A DNA stretch of 64,000 nt from Tsukamurella sp040611135 (GTDB lineage Bacteria; Actinomycetota; Actinomycetes; Mycobacteriales; Mycobacteriaceae), in NCBI RefSeq assembly GCF_040611135.1, contig NZ_JBEXNL010000005.1, forward strand, positions 124,001 to 188,000. The letters are read 5' to 3'. The translations under genes and the position numbers were made by a program. The notes beneath the pieces are model-generated. The model saw only the letters and a list, made by a program, of their open reading frames with translations, did not search any database and was not told where the DNA came from. Below are positions 17,087-27,414 of this stretch, one piece after another (the first letter of the stretch is position 1; each line of letters starts with the position of its first letter).

Positions 17087-17775
17087 ACGCCCCGATCGAA
17101 CTCGTCGCGCTGGACATGGCGGGCACCACCATCGACGACGGCGGCGCCGTCTACGAGGCGCTGCGCGGCGCGGTCGAGGACGCCGGCGCCACCGTCGCCC
17201 AGGCCGACCTGCAGGTGTGGATGGGCACCGACAAGGTCGAAGCCATCACCAACCTGCTGCGCCTCGGCGGCGTCGAGCCCACCCCCGAGCGCGTCGACGC
17301 CGGCTTCGCCCGCTTCCGCGAGCGCCTGCTTCAGGCCTACTCGTCGGCCCCGCCCACCGCGATCGACGGCGTGCCCGCCGCGCTCGCCGAGCTCCGTGCT
17401 CGCGGCATCAAGGTCGCGCTCACCACCGGATTCGACGACGCCGTGGCCCTCCCGCTGCTCGCGGCGCTCGGGTGGAAGGTCGGCGACGGTGCCGACGCCG
17501 TCGTCGACGCGGTGGTCACCACCTCCGACGTGGCCGCGGGCCGCCCGGCGCCGTACATGATCCACCGCGCGATGGAGCGCACGGGCGTCCGCGATGTGCG
17601 CCGCGTGCTCGCCGCGGGCGACACTGCCGTCGACGTGCAGGCCGCCACCAACGCCGGGGCGGTCTCGGTGGGCGTGCTCACGGGCAAGGCCGACCCGCAG
17701 GTACTCGCCCATGCAGGCGCCGACCACGTACTCGGCGGCGTCGTCGACATTCCGGGGATTCTCGCCGCGCCCTAG
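17083..17775 (+). CDS. Phosphonatase-like HAD hydrolase (TIGR03351 type)
   Basis: A 230-residue HAD hydrolase. Motif I is LVALDMAGTTIDDG near residues 6-18 with the nucleophile Asp followed by Met-Ala-Gly as in phosphonatase relatives, motif II is LTTGFDD near 109, and the late Asp motif is AAGDTAVDV near 178. The cap lacks an obvious catalytic Lys of true phosphonoacetaldehyde hydrolase, so this belongs to the phosphonatase-like group. AGGAG precedes ATG 17083, which overlaps the GntR stop. Together with the divergent importer and flavoprotein it suggests uptake and cleavage of an aminoalkylphosphonate. Confidence 0.8.
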   Translation: MNAPIELVALDMAGTTIDDGGAVYEALRGAVEDAGATVAQADLQVWMGTDKVEAITNLLRLGGVEPTPERVDAGFARFRERLLQAYSSAPPTAIDGVPAALAELRARGIKVALTTGFDDAVALPLLAALGWKVGDGADAVVDAVVTTSDVAAGRPAPYMIHRAMERTGVRDVRRVLAAGDTAVDVQAATNAGAVSVGVLTGKADPQVLAHAGADHVLGGVVDIPGILAAP

Positions 17776-17880
17776 TTGAGTCGGTGTAGTTCCGTGCCAT
17801 CGGCGTCGCGCGTGATCACAGCCCCGGCCGCCCAGACGGACACCCCGCCCCGCCAGTTCTCCAGTTCGGACTCGTTGCTG
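17772..17880 (-). pseudogene. Possible C-terminal remnant of an unidentified gene
   Basis: On the minus strand an open stretch reads FSNESELENWRGGVSVW, continues AAGAVITRDADGTELHRLN and ends with a TAG that overlaps the TAG of the phosphonatase-like gene. Codon choice (GTC, CTG, GGC, GCC) is typical of real genes here, but no start or upstream domain exists: the frame upstream of about 17880 loses coding character and the region is only 167 bases. I do not recognise the family. Confidence 0.3.
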
Positions 17881-17942
17881 AACGGTCTACAGGATCGGCC
17901 GGAGCGCCGTTGACCTGCGCCAGTCGACCTTGATGCACCGAT

Positions 17943-19820
17943 CTAGAAGGGTGGTGGTTGGAGGGGCTGCGTGTCGTCGTAGGCCTTACCGGCAGCTTCG
18001 GCCTCGGCGCGCTCCTGCTCCCTGGCGCGCCGCTCCGCCGCCGCGGCGCGGTGCTGGCGATGTTCCTCGCGCAGAACCTGGTTCTCCGCGCGCAGCGCCT
18101 TGCGGGCTTTCGCGCGTCGTTTCGCGGCGGTGGTGAGCCCGTCGGGGCTCTTGGATTTCGGTGATGCGGGGTCGGGGGCGTCCCAGATGATCTGTTCGAG
18201 TCCGGGGAGGAGTTCTCGTGCGGTGCCGGGTGGAACGGTGTGCACGCCTCCGGCGGGGTGCCGCCATTCGACGGTGCCGTCCGGTAACAGGTCGGAGAGC
18301 CACCCGGTCTCGGTCTTGATGCGGTGGTGAAACCCGCACAGTGGTACCAGGTTCCCCGCGGTGCCTTTGCCCGCCACGGTGGTCGCGCCGCCTGCGGCGG
18401 GATCATCGTGGTCGAATTCGCCGACGTGATCGGCCTGGCAGCGGTCCGAGGGCACGGTGCAGCCGGGGAAGACGCAGGTGGGGTAGGTCAGGCGCATGAC
18501 CAGCAGTTGGTACCAGGTGGGCCGGTACCCTCCGGCGCCGCGGGCGTGGATCTCACCGGTGTTCGGGTCGCGGCGGCCCAGGACCCGCCACTGCGCCTGC
18601 ACGGCGGCGATCAACTCCCTGGCCTGCTCGAGGGTGACCGGCCCGGTGATACCCGGGTCCCCGGTCAGAATCACCGCTCCACCACCCGCATCAACATCAA
18701 CATCGGACTCGGCATCAACACCACCGCCGACACCAGCATCAACATCGCCAGAGACATCGGCACCAGCATCGCCGGGGTCGGCGGCATGGGCGGAATCGGC
18801 GGTGGCGTCGCGGTCCGCGGCGGTGTTGTCGGCGTGGTCCCCGGAGTCGGGGGCGGGTGTGAACAGGTCGGGTTCGGGCCTGGGCGTGGCGTCGTCGTCC
18901 GCGTCGGTCGCCACATCGGCGAGGTCGGCGAGGTCGGATTCGTTGAGGACGATCACCGCCAACGCCCGGATCTCCTGTGACACCGCACCGGTGCGCGGCC
19001 GCGCGTGACGCAGCTCGCACGAATCGTTCCCGCACAAGCAACCCAGGCTCTCGTAACCCTCCGCCAGGGCGACGAGCGCGGCGACCTGCCGCTGCCCCAC
19101 CGTCCGCCCATCACCACGGCACACCGACTCCACCAACGGACCGATCAACGCCGACAACCGCAACGCCTGATCCTTCGGCATCACCGCCTCCAGATCCACC
19201 AACCCGTCCGCACGGGCATGGAACTCCAGCCGCTCCCGCGCCGGCGCCGGCGGGGTCTCCCGCGCGGCCGCCGGATCGAGCCGGGTCAGGACACTCTTCG
19301 CGGCGTCCGTCACCGCCCGCACCGTCAACGACTGCCCACCCCGGGCGGCGAGCCACGCGGTGATGCGCGCATCGAAGACCAGCGCGATCTGCTCGTCGAG
19401 GACCGCGGCAGAGGAGCGCAGGACCTCCCGCACCACCGGCACACTCACCTCGCCAGCAGCGAACAGTTCGAACAAACGCGGGCACCGCTCCCGCAGATCC
19501 AACCCGCGATGCACCGCCGACCCCGCCGCCGTCCGGCCGACGCCCAGCGCGGCGCCGACCTCGGCGACCAACTCGTCCCAGTCGTCGACGAACCTCCGTG
19601 AGCTTTCCTCCCGCACCCGACGCGCATCGTCGCGCAATTCGTAGAGCCTGGTCAGCACCGCGGATCTCTCCGCCTCCAACCGATTCTGCTGCACCGACAG
19701 CTGCCGCAGGCGCGAAAGCGCACCCCCGGCGCTGAGCCCGGACACCGCACCGTCGAACACAGCAGGCAGCGGCGTGCATACCCGCCTGCCCGCCGTGAAC
19801 GCGTCATCCGAATAGCTCAT
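17943..19820 (-). CDS. DUF222/HNH endonuclease signature protein (13E12 repeat family)
   Basis: A 625-residue protein of the 13E12 family common in mycolic-acid bacteria. An N-terminal DUF222 region (about 20-270) is followed by an Asp/Val/Gly-rich low-complexity linker (about 300-400) and an HNH nuclease domain (about 440-530) with CVFPGCTVPSDRCQADHV and LCGFHHRIK; the C-terminus is a charged coiled coil ending in QPPPF. ATG 19820 is chosen for GGAAG five bases upstream; ATG 19829 is possible. These proteins are multicopy in some genomes, and their role is not established. Confidence 0.85.
   Translation of the reverse strand: MSYSDDAFTAGRRVCTPLPAVFDGAVSGLSAGGALSRLRQLSVQQNRLEAERSAVLTRLYELRDDARRVREESSRRFVDDWDELVAEVGAALGVGRTAAGSAVHRGLDLRERCPRLFELFAAGEVSVPVVREVLRSSAAVLDEQIALVFDARITAWLAARGGQSLTVRAVTDAAKSVLTRLDPAAARETPPAPARERLEFHARADGLVDLEAVMPKDQALRLSALIGPLVESVCRGDGRTVGQRQVAALVALAEGYESLGCLCGNDSCELRHARPRTGAVSQEIRALAVIVLNESDLADLADVATDADDDATPRPEPDLFTPAPDSGDHADNTAADRDATADSAHAADPGDAGADVSGDVDAGVGGGVDAESDVDVDAGGGAVILTGDPGITGPVTLEQARELIAAVQAQWRVLGRRDPNTGEIHARGAGGYRPTWYQLLVMRLTYPTCVFPGCTVPSDRCQADHVGEFDHDDPAAGGATTVAGKGTAGNLVPLCGFHHRIKTETGWLSDLLPDGTVEWRHPAGGVHTVPPGTARELLPGLEQIIWDAPDPASPKSKSPDGLTTAAKRRAKARKALRAENQVLREEHRQHRAAAAERRAREQERAEAEAAGKAYDDTQPLQPPPF
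18678..18800. repeat. Short direct repeats encoding the acidic linker
   Basis: The plus strand shows degenerate iterations of CATCAACATC and related GACATCGGCACC units, which on the minus strand encode the Asp/Val/Ala/Gly linker of the DUF222/HNH protein. Length here should be polymorphic between strains through slippage. Confidence 0.5.
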
Positions 19821-19948
19821 GTCTTCCATTTTAGGGAGCAGTCTCGAACGATGATAGATCTTGACACCGACTTTTTACGGTGACATCTCACATCGACGAT
19901 TCGCGTCAGTGTGGCCTGTGCAAGCCCAATGCCTTGCAGGTCCGATGA

Positions 19949-20635
19949 TCAACCCTCAGGCCTTGCGGGCATGCGGGCGTCGACCAGCAGCCCTGCGATG
20001 CCGGTGGCCATGAGGACGCCACTGACCATCACGAGCCAGGGCGACGACTCCCCGGTGAGCGCGTCGCCCAGCAGCACGACGGCGATCGTGCCGGGCGAGA
20101 GTCCCGCCACCGTCGCCCCGAGGTACGGCCAGAACCGGACGGGCGACAGGGCGGACGCGTAGTTGACCACGGAGAACGGCGCGAACGCGATGAGTCGTAG
20201 CGACCCGACCGCCAGCCACCCGCGGGCCCGGAGCCGTGCCGCGATCGGCAGGTACGCCGGCTGTTCTCTGACCTTCGCGATGAGTGTGGACGGATGGCGC
20301 CGGTCGATCTCGCGGACAGCGACGAAGGCGATCGCCGCGGCCACCGTCGATGCGACGATGCACAAGACGATCCCGATGGGACCGAACAGCACGCCGGCGG
20401 AGACCGTGAACACGGTGCGGGGGACGGGGAACACGGTGACCACGACGTGCACGAGAACGAACAGCACCACGAACCATGAGCCCGTCGCGTCGGCCCACGT
20501 CCGCACCGTCGTCACGCCGGGCGTGGGCAGTAGCATGCCGAGGACGATGATCGCCAGCACCACGAGGCAACCGATGATCGCGCGGACCACCAAGCCGCGG
20601 TCGCCGGGCCGCAGCCGGGAATCGTTGTCGCTCAC
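19949..20635 (-). CDS. TVP38/TMEM64 family (VTT domain) membrane protein
   Basis: A 228-residue integral membrane protein with about five hydrophobic segments and the VTT/SNARE-associated core: FPVPRTVFTVSAGVLFGP near residue 68 and SPVRFWPYLGATVAGLSPGT near 165. Relatives include DedA-type proteins implicated in lipid scrambling and envelope homeostasis. GTG 20635 is the start. It is transcribed away from the mutAB operon, and nothing in the neighbourhood fixes its role. Confidence 0.82.
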   Translation of the reverse strand: MSDNDSRLRPGDRGLVVRAIIGCLVVLAIIVLGMLLPTPGVTTVRTWADATGSWFVVLFVLVHVVVTVFPVPRTVFTVSAGVLFGPIGIVLCIVASTVAAAIAFVAVREIDRRHPSTLIAKVREQPAYLPIAARLRARGWLAVGSLRLIAFAPFSVVNYASALSPVRFWPYLGATVAGLSPGTIAVVLLGDALTGESSPWLVMVSGVLMATGIAGLLVDARMPARPEG

Positions 20636-20688
20636 GTCGAGCCAAGATACGCGGTGTGCGTGCGGAGTGCCGCGACCCTACTGGGGCG

Positions 20689-20700
20689 TAGATATATCTA
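20689..20700. promoter_or_regulatory. TAGATATATCTA palindrome upstream of mutA
   Basis: A perfect 12-base AT-rich palindrome in otherwise GC-rich DNA, 58 bases before the mutA start and 54 before the divergent TVP38 start. It is well placed for an operator or as the -10 region of one of the two promoters. Confidence 0.4.
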
Positions 20701-20758
20701 TCGGTTAACGTGATTTCTCATCGACCCGGCGTGCGCTGGGACACAGTGAGGAGGTCTC

Positions 20759-22552
20759 GTGGCGGACAATCCCTACGACGCGTGGCGTGAGTCGGTCGGC
20801 GCGGTGCTCGCGAAGTCGCGCGGCGGGACTCCGCCCGAGGACCCGATCGCCGCGCTGACCACCCACACCGAGGACGACGGCGTGGACATCGCGCCGCTGT
20901 ACTCGCAGCGCGACGAGCTCCCCGAGGCCCCGCTGCCCGGTGCCTTCCCCTTCGTCCGCGGTGGGAACCCCACACCCGACGTCCGCCTGGGCTGGAAGGT
21001 CGCCGAGCGCTTCGCCGCCGGCACCGACTCCGCCGACGTGCTCGGTGCGCTGGAGTCGGGCGCGAGCGCGCTCTGGATCACCCGCCCCGACCCGGCGCCG
21101 CTGCTCGCGGGCGTCTATCCGGACATGGCGCCGATCCTGGTCTCGGCGGGCGGCCGCGCCGCCGAGGCGGCAACGCAGGTCTACGCCGCCCTCGACAAGG
21201 CCGCCGAGTCCGACGCGTACCGCGCCGATCTCGTCCGCGTGAGCCTGGGCGCTGCCCCGCTGACCTCGCAGGTCGTGGGCCGCGCCGATGTCACCCTCGA
21301 CGAGGCGAACGAGCTCGCTCGCGTCGCCGAGGCACGGGTCGAGGACGTGCGCGCGATCGTCGTCGACGGTGCCGACCTGCACAACGCCGGAGCGACCGCT
21401 GCCCAGGAGCTGGGCCTGACCGCCGCGGCCGCGCTCGACCACGTCCGCGCTCTCACCGCGGCCGGGCTGTCCACCGCCGGCGCGCTGGGTCAGCTGACCA
21501 TCCGGCTCGCCGCGACGGACGACCAGTTCCTCACCCTGGCGAAGATCCGCGCGTGGCGCACGGTCTGGGCGCGTGTCGCCCAACAGCTGGGCGAGCCGGA
21601 TGCCGGGAACGCGCCGGTCCACGCTGTGACCTCGCTCGCCGCCACCACTCAGCGCGACCCGTGGGTCAACATGCTCCGCGTCACCGTCGCCGCGTTCGGC
21701 GCGGGCGTCGGCGGCGCCGACTACGTGACCACGCTGGAGTACGACGAGGCGCTGCCCGGCGGCGTCGAGGGTTACTCGCCCGCGTTCGCCCGCCGCATCG
21801 CGCGCAACGCCCAGCTGCTGCTGCTCGAGGAGTCCAACCTGGGGCGGGTCGTCGACCCTGGTGCCGGATCCTGGCACGTGGAGTCCCTCACCGACGATCT
21901 GGCGCGCGCCGCGTGGGGGGTGCTGCAGGAGGTCGAGCGCGCGGGCGGCTTCGCCCAGGGCGTCGCCGACGAGTCGATCGCCACGCGTCTCGGCGAGGCC
22001 GCGGACCGTCGCGACTCCGCGGTCGCGCGGCGCGCCAAGAAGATCACCGGCGTCAACGAGTTCCCGAACCTGGCCGAGCCGGCCATCGCGCCGTCTGCGG
22101 CCACGAACGGCCCCGTCGTGCGGTCCTACGCCGCCCCCTTCGAAGCGCTGCGTACCCGTTCCGATGCCTTCCTCCGGGAGCACGGCGTGCGGCCCCGGAT
22201 CCGGATGGTCACGATCGGCACGGTCGCCCAGTACAACGGACGGTCCACCTTCCTCACCAACCTGCTCGCCTCCGGCGGCATCGAGACGGTGCTGGATGCG
22301 GCCGAGCAGGCCGCGGGGAGTGCCACGCTCGACGGCACGGCCGGCGCGCGGATCGCCGTGCTCGCCGGCTCGGACCCGGGCTACGCCGAGGAGGGCGAGG
22401 CCCTGGCCCGCACGCTCCGCGACGAGGGGAACCTCGTGCTCCTCGCGGGCGCGCCCGGCACCGTCGACGACGGCCTGATCGACATCTACCTGCACGCGAA
22501 GATCGACGCGGCCGCCGCGCTCGACGACCTGCTGACTCGGCTGGGGGCATGA
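20759..22552 (+). CDS. mutA: Methylmalonyl-CoA mutase small (beta) subunit
   Basis: A 597-residue subunit of the B12-dependent mutase that interconverts methylmalonyl-CoA and succinyl-CoA in propionate and odd-chain/sterol side-chain catabolism. It retains the TIM-barrel region (PFVRGGNPTPDVRLGW near 62; EESNLGRVVDPGAGSW near 360) but, as normal for the non-catalytic subunit, the cobalamin-binding domain lacks the DxHxxG motif. GAGGAGG lies just upstream of GTG 20759. It is followed one base after its stop by mutB. Confidence 0.93.
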   Translation: MADNPYDAWRESVGAVLAKSRGGTPPEDPIAALTTHTEDDGVDIAPLYSQRDELPEAPLPGAFPFVRGGNPTPDVRLGWKVAERFAAGTDSADVLGALESGASALWITRPDPAPLLAGVYPDMAPILVSAGGRAAEAATQVYAALDKAAESDAYRADLVRVSLGAAPLTSQVVGRADVTLDEANELARVAEARVEDVRAIVVDGADLHNAGATAAQELGLTAAAALDHVRALTAAGLSTAGALGQLTIRLAATDDQFLTLAKIRAWRTVWARVAQQLGEPDAGNAPVHAVTSLAATTQRDPWVNMLRVTVAAFGAGVGGADYVTTLEYDEALPGGVEGYSPAFARRIARNAQLLLLEESNLGRVVDPGAGSWHVESLTDDLARAAWGVLQEVERAGGFAQGVADESIATRLGEAADRRDSAVARRAKKITGVNEFPNLAEPAIAPSAATNGPVVRSYAAPFEALRTRSDAFLREHGVRPRIRMVTIGTVAQYNGRSTFLTNLLASGGIETVLDAAEQAAGSATLDGTAGARIAVLAGSDPGYAEEGEALARTLRDEGNLVLLAGAPGTVDDGLIDIYLHAKIDAAAALDDLLTRLGA

Positions 22553-22553
22553 G

Positions 22554-24784
<2,231 letters not shown>

Positions 24785-24788
<4 letters not shown>

Positions 24789-25768
24789 TCACCGTCGCGG
24801 AGCTCGCGGAAGGCGTCCGCGCGGACAAGCGCGCGGTGCTGGCGCGGGCCATCACCCTCGTCGAATCACGGCGCCCGGACCATCAGGCCCTTGCGCAGGA
24901 GTTGCTGCTCGAAGTGACGCCGGGGCCGGACGCGCCGATCGCCACCCGGGTGGGGATCACCGGCGTACCCGGGGTGGGCAAATCGACCACCATCGAGGCG
25001 CTGGGGAACCACCTGATCTCGTTGGGGCACAAGGTCGCCGTGCTTGCGGTTGACCCGTCGTCCACCCGCAGCGGCGGCTCCATCCTCGGCGACAAGACCC
25101 GGATGGGCACCCTCGCCGTGAACCCGCGCGCGTACATCCGGCCGTCGCCCACCTCGGGCACGCTCGGCGGCGTCGCGAAGGCCACGCGCGAGACCATGGT
25201 GCTGATGGAGGCCGCCGGCTTCGACGTGATCCTGGTCGAGACCGTCGGCGTCGGGCAGTCCGAGGTCACCGTCGCGAACATGGTCGACACCTTCACCTTC
25301 TTGACCCTGGCCCGGACCGGCGATCAGCTGCAGGGCATCAAGAAGGGCGTCCTCGAGCTCGCCGACGTCGTTGCGGTCAACAAGGCCGACGGTGACCACA
25401 TCGTCGAGGCCCGGGTCGCCGCGCGCGAGCTGTCGAGCGCGCTGCGCCTGATCCACCCGCGCGGCTCCCTCTGGCGCCCGCCCGTGCTCACGCAGAGCGC
25501 CGTCGAGGGCACCGGCATCCCCGAGTTCTGGGACGCCGTCCTCCGGCATCGCAGCACGCTGCAGGAGGCGGGGGAGTTCGACCGCCGGCGCCGGCAGCAG
25601 CAGGTCGACTGGACGTGGACCATGGTCCGGGACACGGTCCTGTCCCGGGTCGAGCAGTCCGACGGTGTCCGGTCGGTCCGGTCCGGCGTCGAGGCTGCGG
25701 TCCAGGACGGCTCGCTCACCCCGGCCCTGGCGGCACAGCGCCTGCTCGACGCCTTCGATGGCCGCTGA
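24785..25768 (+). CDS. meaB: Methylmalonyl-CoA mutase-associated GTPase MeaB
   Basis: A 327-residue G3E-family GTPase that guards and reactivates methylmalonyl-CoA mutase. Walker A is GVPGVGKST near residues 60-68, the base-recognition NKAD near 199, and the switch region VETVGVGQSEV near 153. GTG 24785 overlaps the mutB stop by GTGA, so the three-gene operon mutA-mutB-meaB is translationally coupled. Length and motifs are normal. Confidence 0.94.
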
Positions 25769-25796
25769 CCGGGCTGCGCTCTACGACAGCGCGGTA

Positions 25797-25813
25797 GTAT
25801 TCATGGTGAATAC
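25797..25813. promoter_or_regulatory. Operator of the HTH-zeta toxin locus
   Basis: GTATTCA and TGAATAC are perfect 7-base arms around TGG, ending 12 bases before GTG 25826. This is where an antitoxin-type autoregulator would bind. The AT-rich palindrome contrasts with its surroundings. Confidence 0.55.
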
Positions 25814-25834
25814 CACCGACGAGGGGTGAGCACG

Positions 25835-26464
25835 ATGGCGGTGACCACTGGGCAGCTGACCGGCGCGGACCTCACCGTGGACACGCCGGAGATGCACCAC
25901 GCGCGTGCGATCGTCGCTCCGATCGACCGGGACCGGCTCATCGTCCGGCTGCGGCGATCGGGCGCGGATCAGACCGCGATCGCCGCGCGGATCGGCGCGT
26001 CACAGTCGACCGTGAGCAGGGTGCTGCGCGATGCGGACGGTGTCGCGGCCGCCGAACCCACGGCGTTGGAACTGATCGCCCGGCACGTCCTCGGTCAGGT
26101 ATCGCACGAGAAGCTGATGCCCGAACTCTTCCGCCGCGCCGCTACCCAGTGGCACGAGATCGAAGCGGCGGAGCTCGCCGGACTCGTCGCCGACGCGGAC
26201 TACCGTATTCTCGCCGAGCACGCGGAGCGGGTCTCGCCACCCCCGCCCGACGATCCGGTCGTCGTCTACGACGTGATGCGCGAGGCCGCGAACAGGCTCA
26301 TCGCCGAGTTCGCAGCTCGTGGTCGGGACGCGCCGGGGAAGTGGATCGACCGCGCGCGCGACGTACGTAGGCGAGTCCGAGCTGTGAGCGTCGAGGATCT
26401 GGCCTCGCAAAAGGCACTCACCGCGGAGCTGCATCGCGAGCGGGAACTGTTGTCGGGTGAGTGA
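25835..26464 (+). CDS. Helix-turn-helix protein, probable antitoxin of a zeta-type locus
   Basis: A 209-residue protein. An HTH occupies about residues 34-60 (GADQTAIAARIGASQSTVSRV); the remainder is helical and highly charged. GAGGGG eight bases upstream supports ATG 25835; GTG 25826 is also in frame. It overlaps a zeta-toxin-like gene by eight bases, and a perfect palindrome precedes it, the usual layout of an autoregulated antitoxin-toxin pair in actinobacteria. The antitoxin role is inferred from the neighbour. Confidence 0.65.
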   Translation: MAVTTGQLTGADLTVDTPEMHHARAIVAPIDRDRLIVRLRRSGADQTAIAARIGASQSTVSRVLRDADGVAAAEPTALELIARHVLGQVSHEKLMPELFRRAATQWHEIEAAELAGLVADADYRILAEHAERVSPPPPDDPVVVYDVMREAANRLIAEFAARGRDAPGKWIDRARDVRRRVRAVSVEDLASQKALTAELHRERELLSGE

Positions 26465-27312
26465 TCTCGACGACGATGCTCTGGGGCGGATCTTCGTTGA
26501 TCGCATCGTGCCGGATGTCTTCGGTGCGACCGAGTCGGATCCTCACCCACTGCTGATACTGGTCGGCGCCCAGCCGGGTGCGGGCAAGACGCGTGCCGGC
26601 GAAGCTGCGGTCAGCGAATCGCGCAGGACGACCGTTGTTCCGATCATCGGTGACGACCTTCGCGCCTATCACCCGGACTACCGCGACCTGTTGACGCGCC
26701 CCTGCCGCCATGCCGCAGGCGACGGCGCAGGCCGCCGGCCGCTGGGTGGAGATGGCGATCGATTACGCCGCGACCCATCGCATCAGCGCACTCGTCGAGG
26801 GCACCTTCCGCAACCCGGCGACGCCGTTGACGACGGCCCGCCGATTCGCGGATCACGGTTTCGCCGTCGAGCTGCACCTCGTCGCCGTCGCTCCGGAGGA
26901 GAGCCGCCTGTCGATCGCCGGACGGTTCGCGCGGGACGAGAAGGAGCGCGGCGCGGCCCGGTTCACGGCGGTCGGCGATCACGATCGCGCGTTCGCCGCG
27001 ATACCGGAGACGATCGCAGTGCTCTCCGTGGAAGATTCGCCCGTCGGCAGGATCGTGGTGCGATCGCGGACCGCGCTCCTGCACGAGGCGCGGCGGGACG
27101 GTGGGGTCATCCATGGCGTCGTCGAAGCGGCACAACGGGAGTGGGAGCGACCACTGTCGGACGGCGAGTTCGCCGACTGGATCGCCCGCTACTCTTGGGT
27201 GTCGCGATACCTGCGCTCGGCGCATCCCGACGACGAGGACATCCGCGAGCTGCGGACGCAGCTGGGGCTGGATCGCGAGCGCCTGGAGTCGATGCGGGCA
27301 CGATGCACCTGA
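26457..27312 (+). pseudogene. Zeta-type toxin kinase, interrupted by a frameshift
   Basis: The 5' part (from GTG 26457) encodes the kinase start with P-loop VGAQPGAGKTRAGE near residue 36 and IIGDDLRAYHPDYRDLL, matching zeta toxins that phosphorylate UDP-N-acetylglucosamine. At the CCCC run 26699-26702 the frame is lost. The next frame, open from 26695 to 27312, continues the same family: WVEMAIDYA, then LVEGTFRNP and a substrate arginine region. Removing one C restores a single frame of about 284 residues. Either the toxin is inactivated or the run carries a sequencing error. Confidence 0.75.
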
Positions 27313-27377
27313 CACCCGCGAGGATGCCGACCTGCGGCTCCTCCCTCGGCACTAAGTCGACGCCGTTCGGCTGCGCG

Positions 27378-27397
27378 GTTGTGAGGTGGCTCACAAC
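27378..27397. promoter_or_regulatory. Palindromic operator before the ThDP-SRPBCC-KAS III operon
   Basis: GTTGTGA and TCACAAC are perfect arms around a 6-base spacer. A TACTGT -10 box follows at 27402-27407, so a bound protein would cover the -35 region. No regulator gene is adjacent, so the operon answers to a protein encoded elsewhere. Confidence 0.6.
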
Positions 27398-27414
27398 GGC
27401 CTACTGTGGCGATT

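Noticed and set aside
18678..18800. CRISPR-like repeat array
   Set aside because: Units are short, degenerate and in frame within a coding gene; no spacers or cas genes.
19851..19890. Imperfect inverted repeat (TGACACCG / CGGTGACA) upstream of the DUF222 gene
   Set aside because: One mismatch and wide spacing; too weak to call as an operator.
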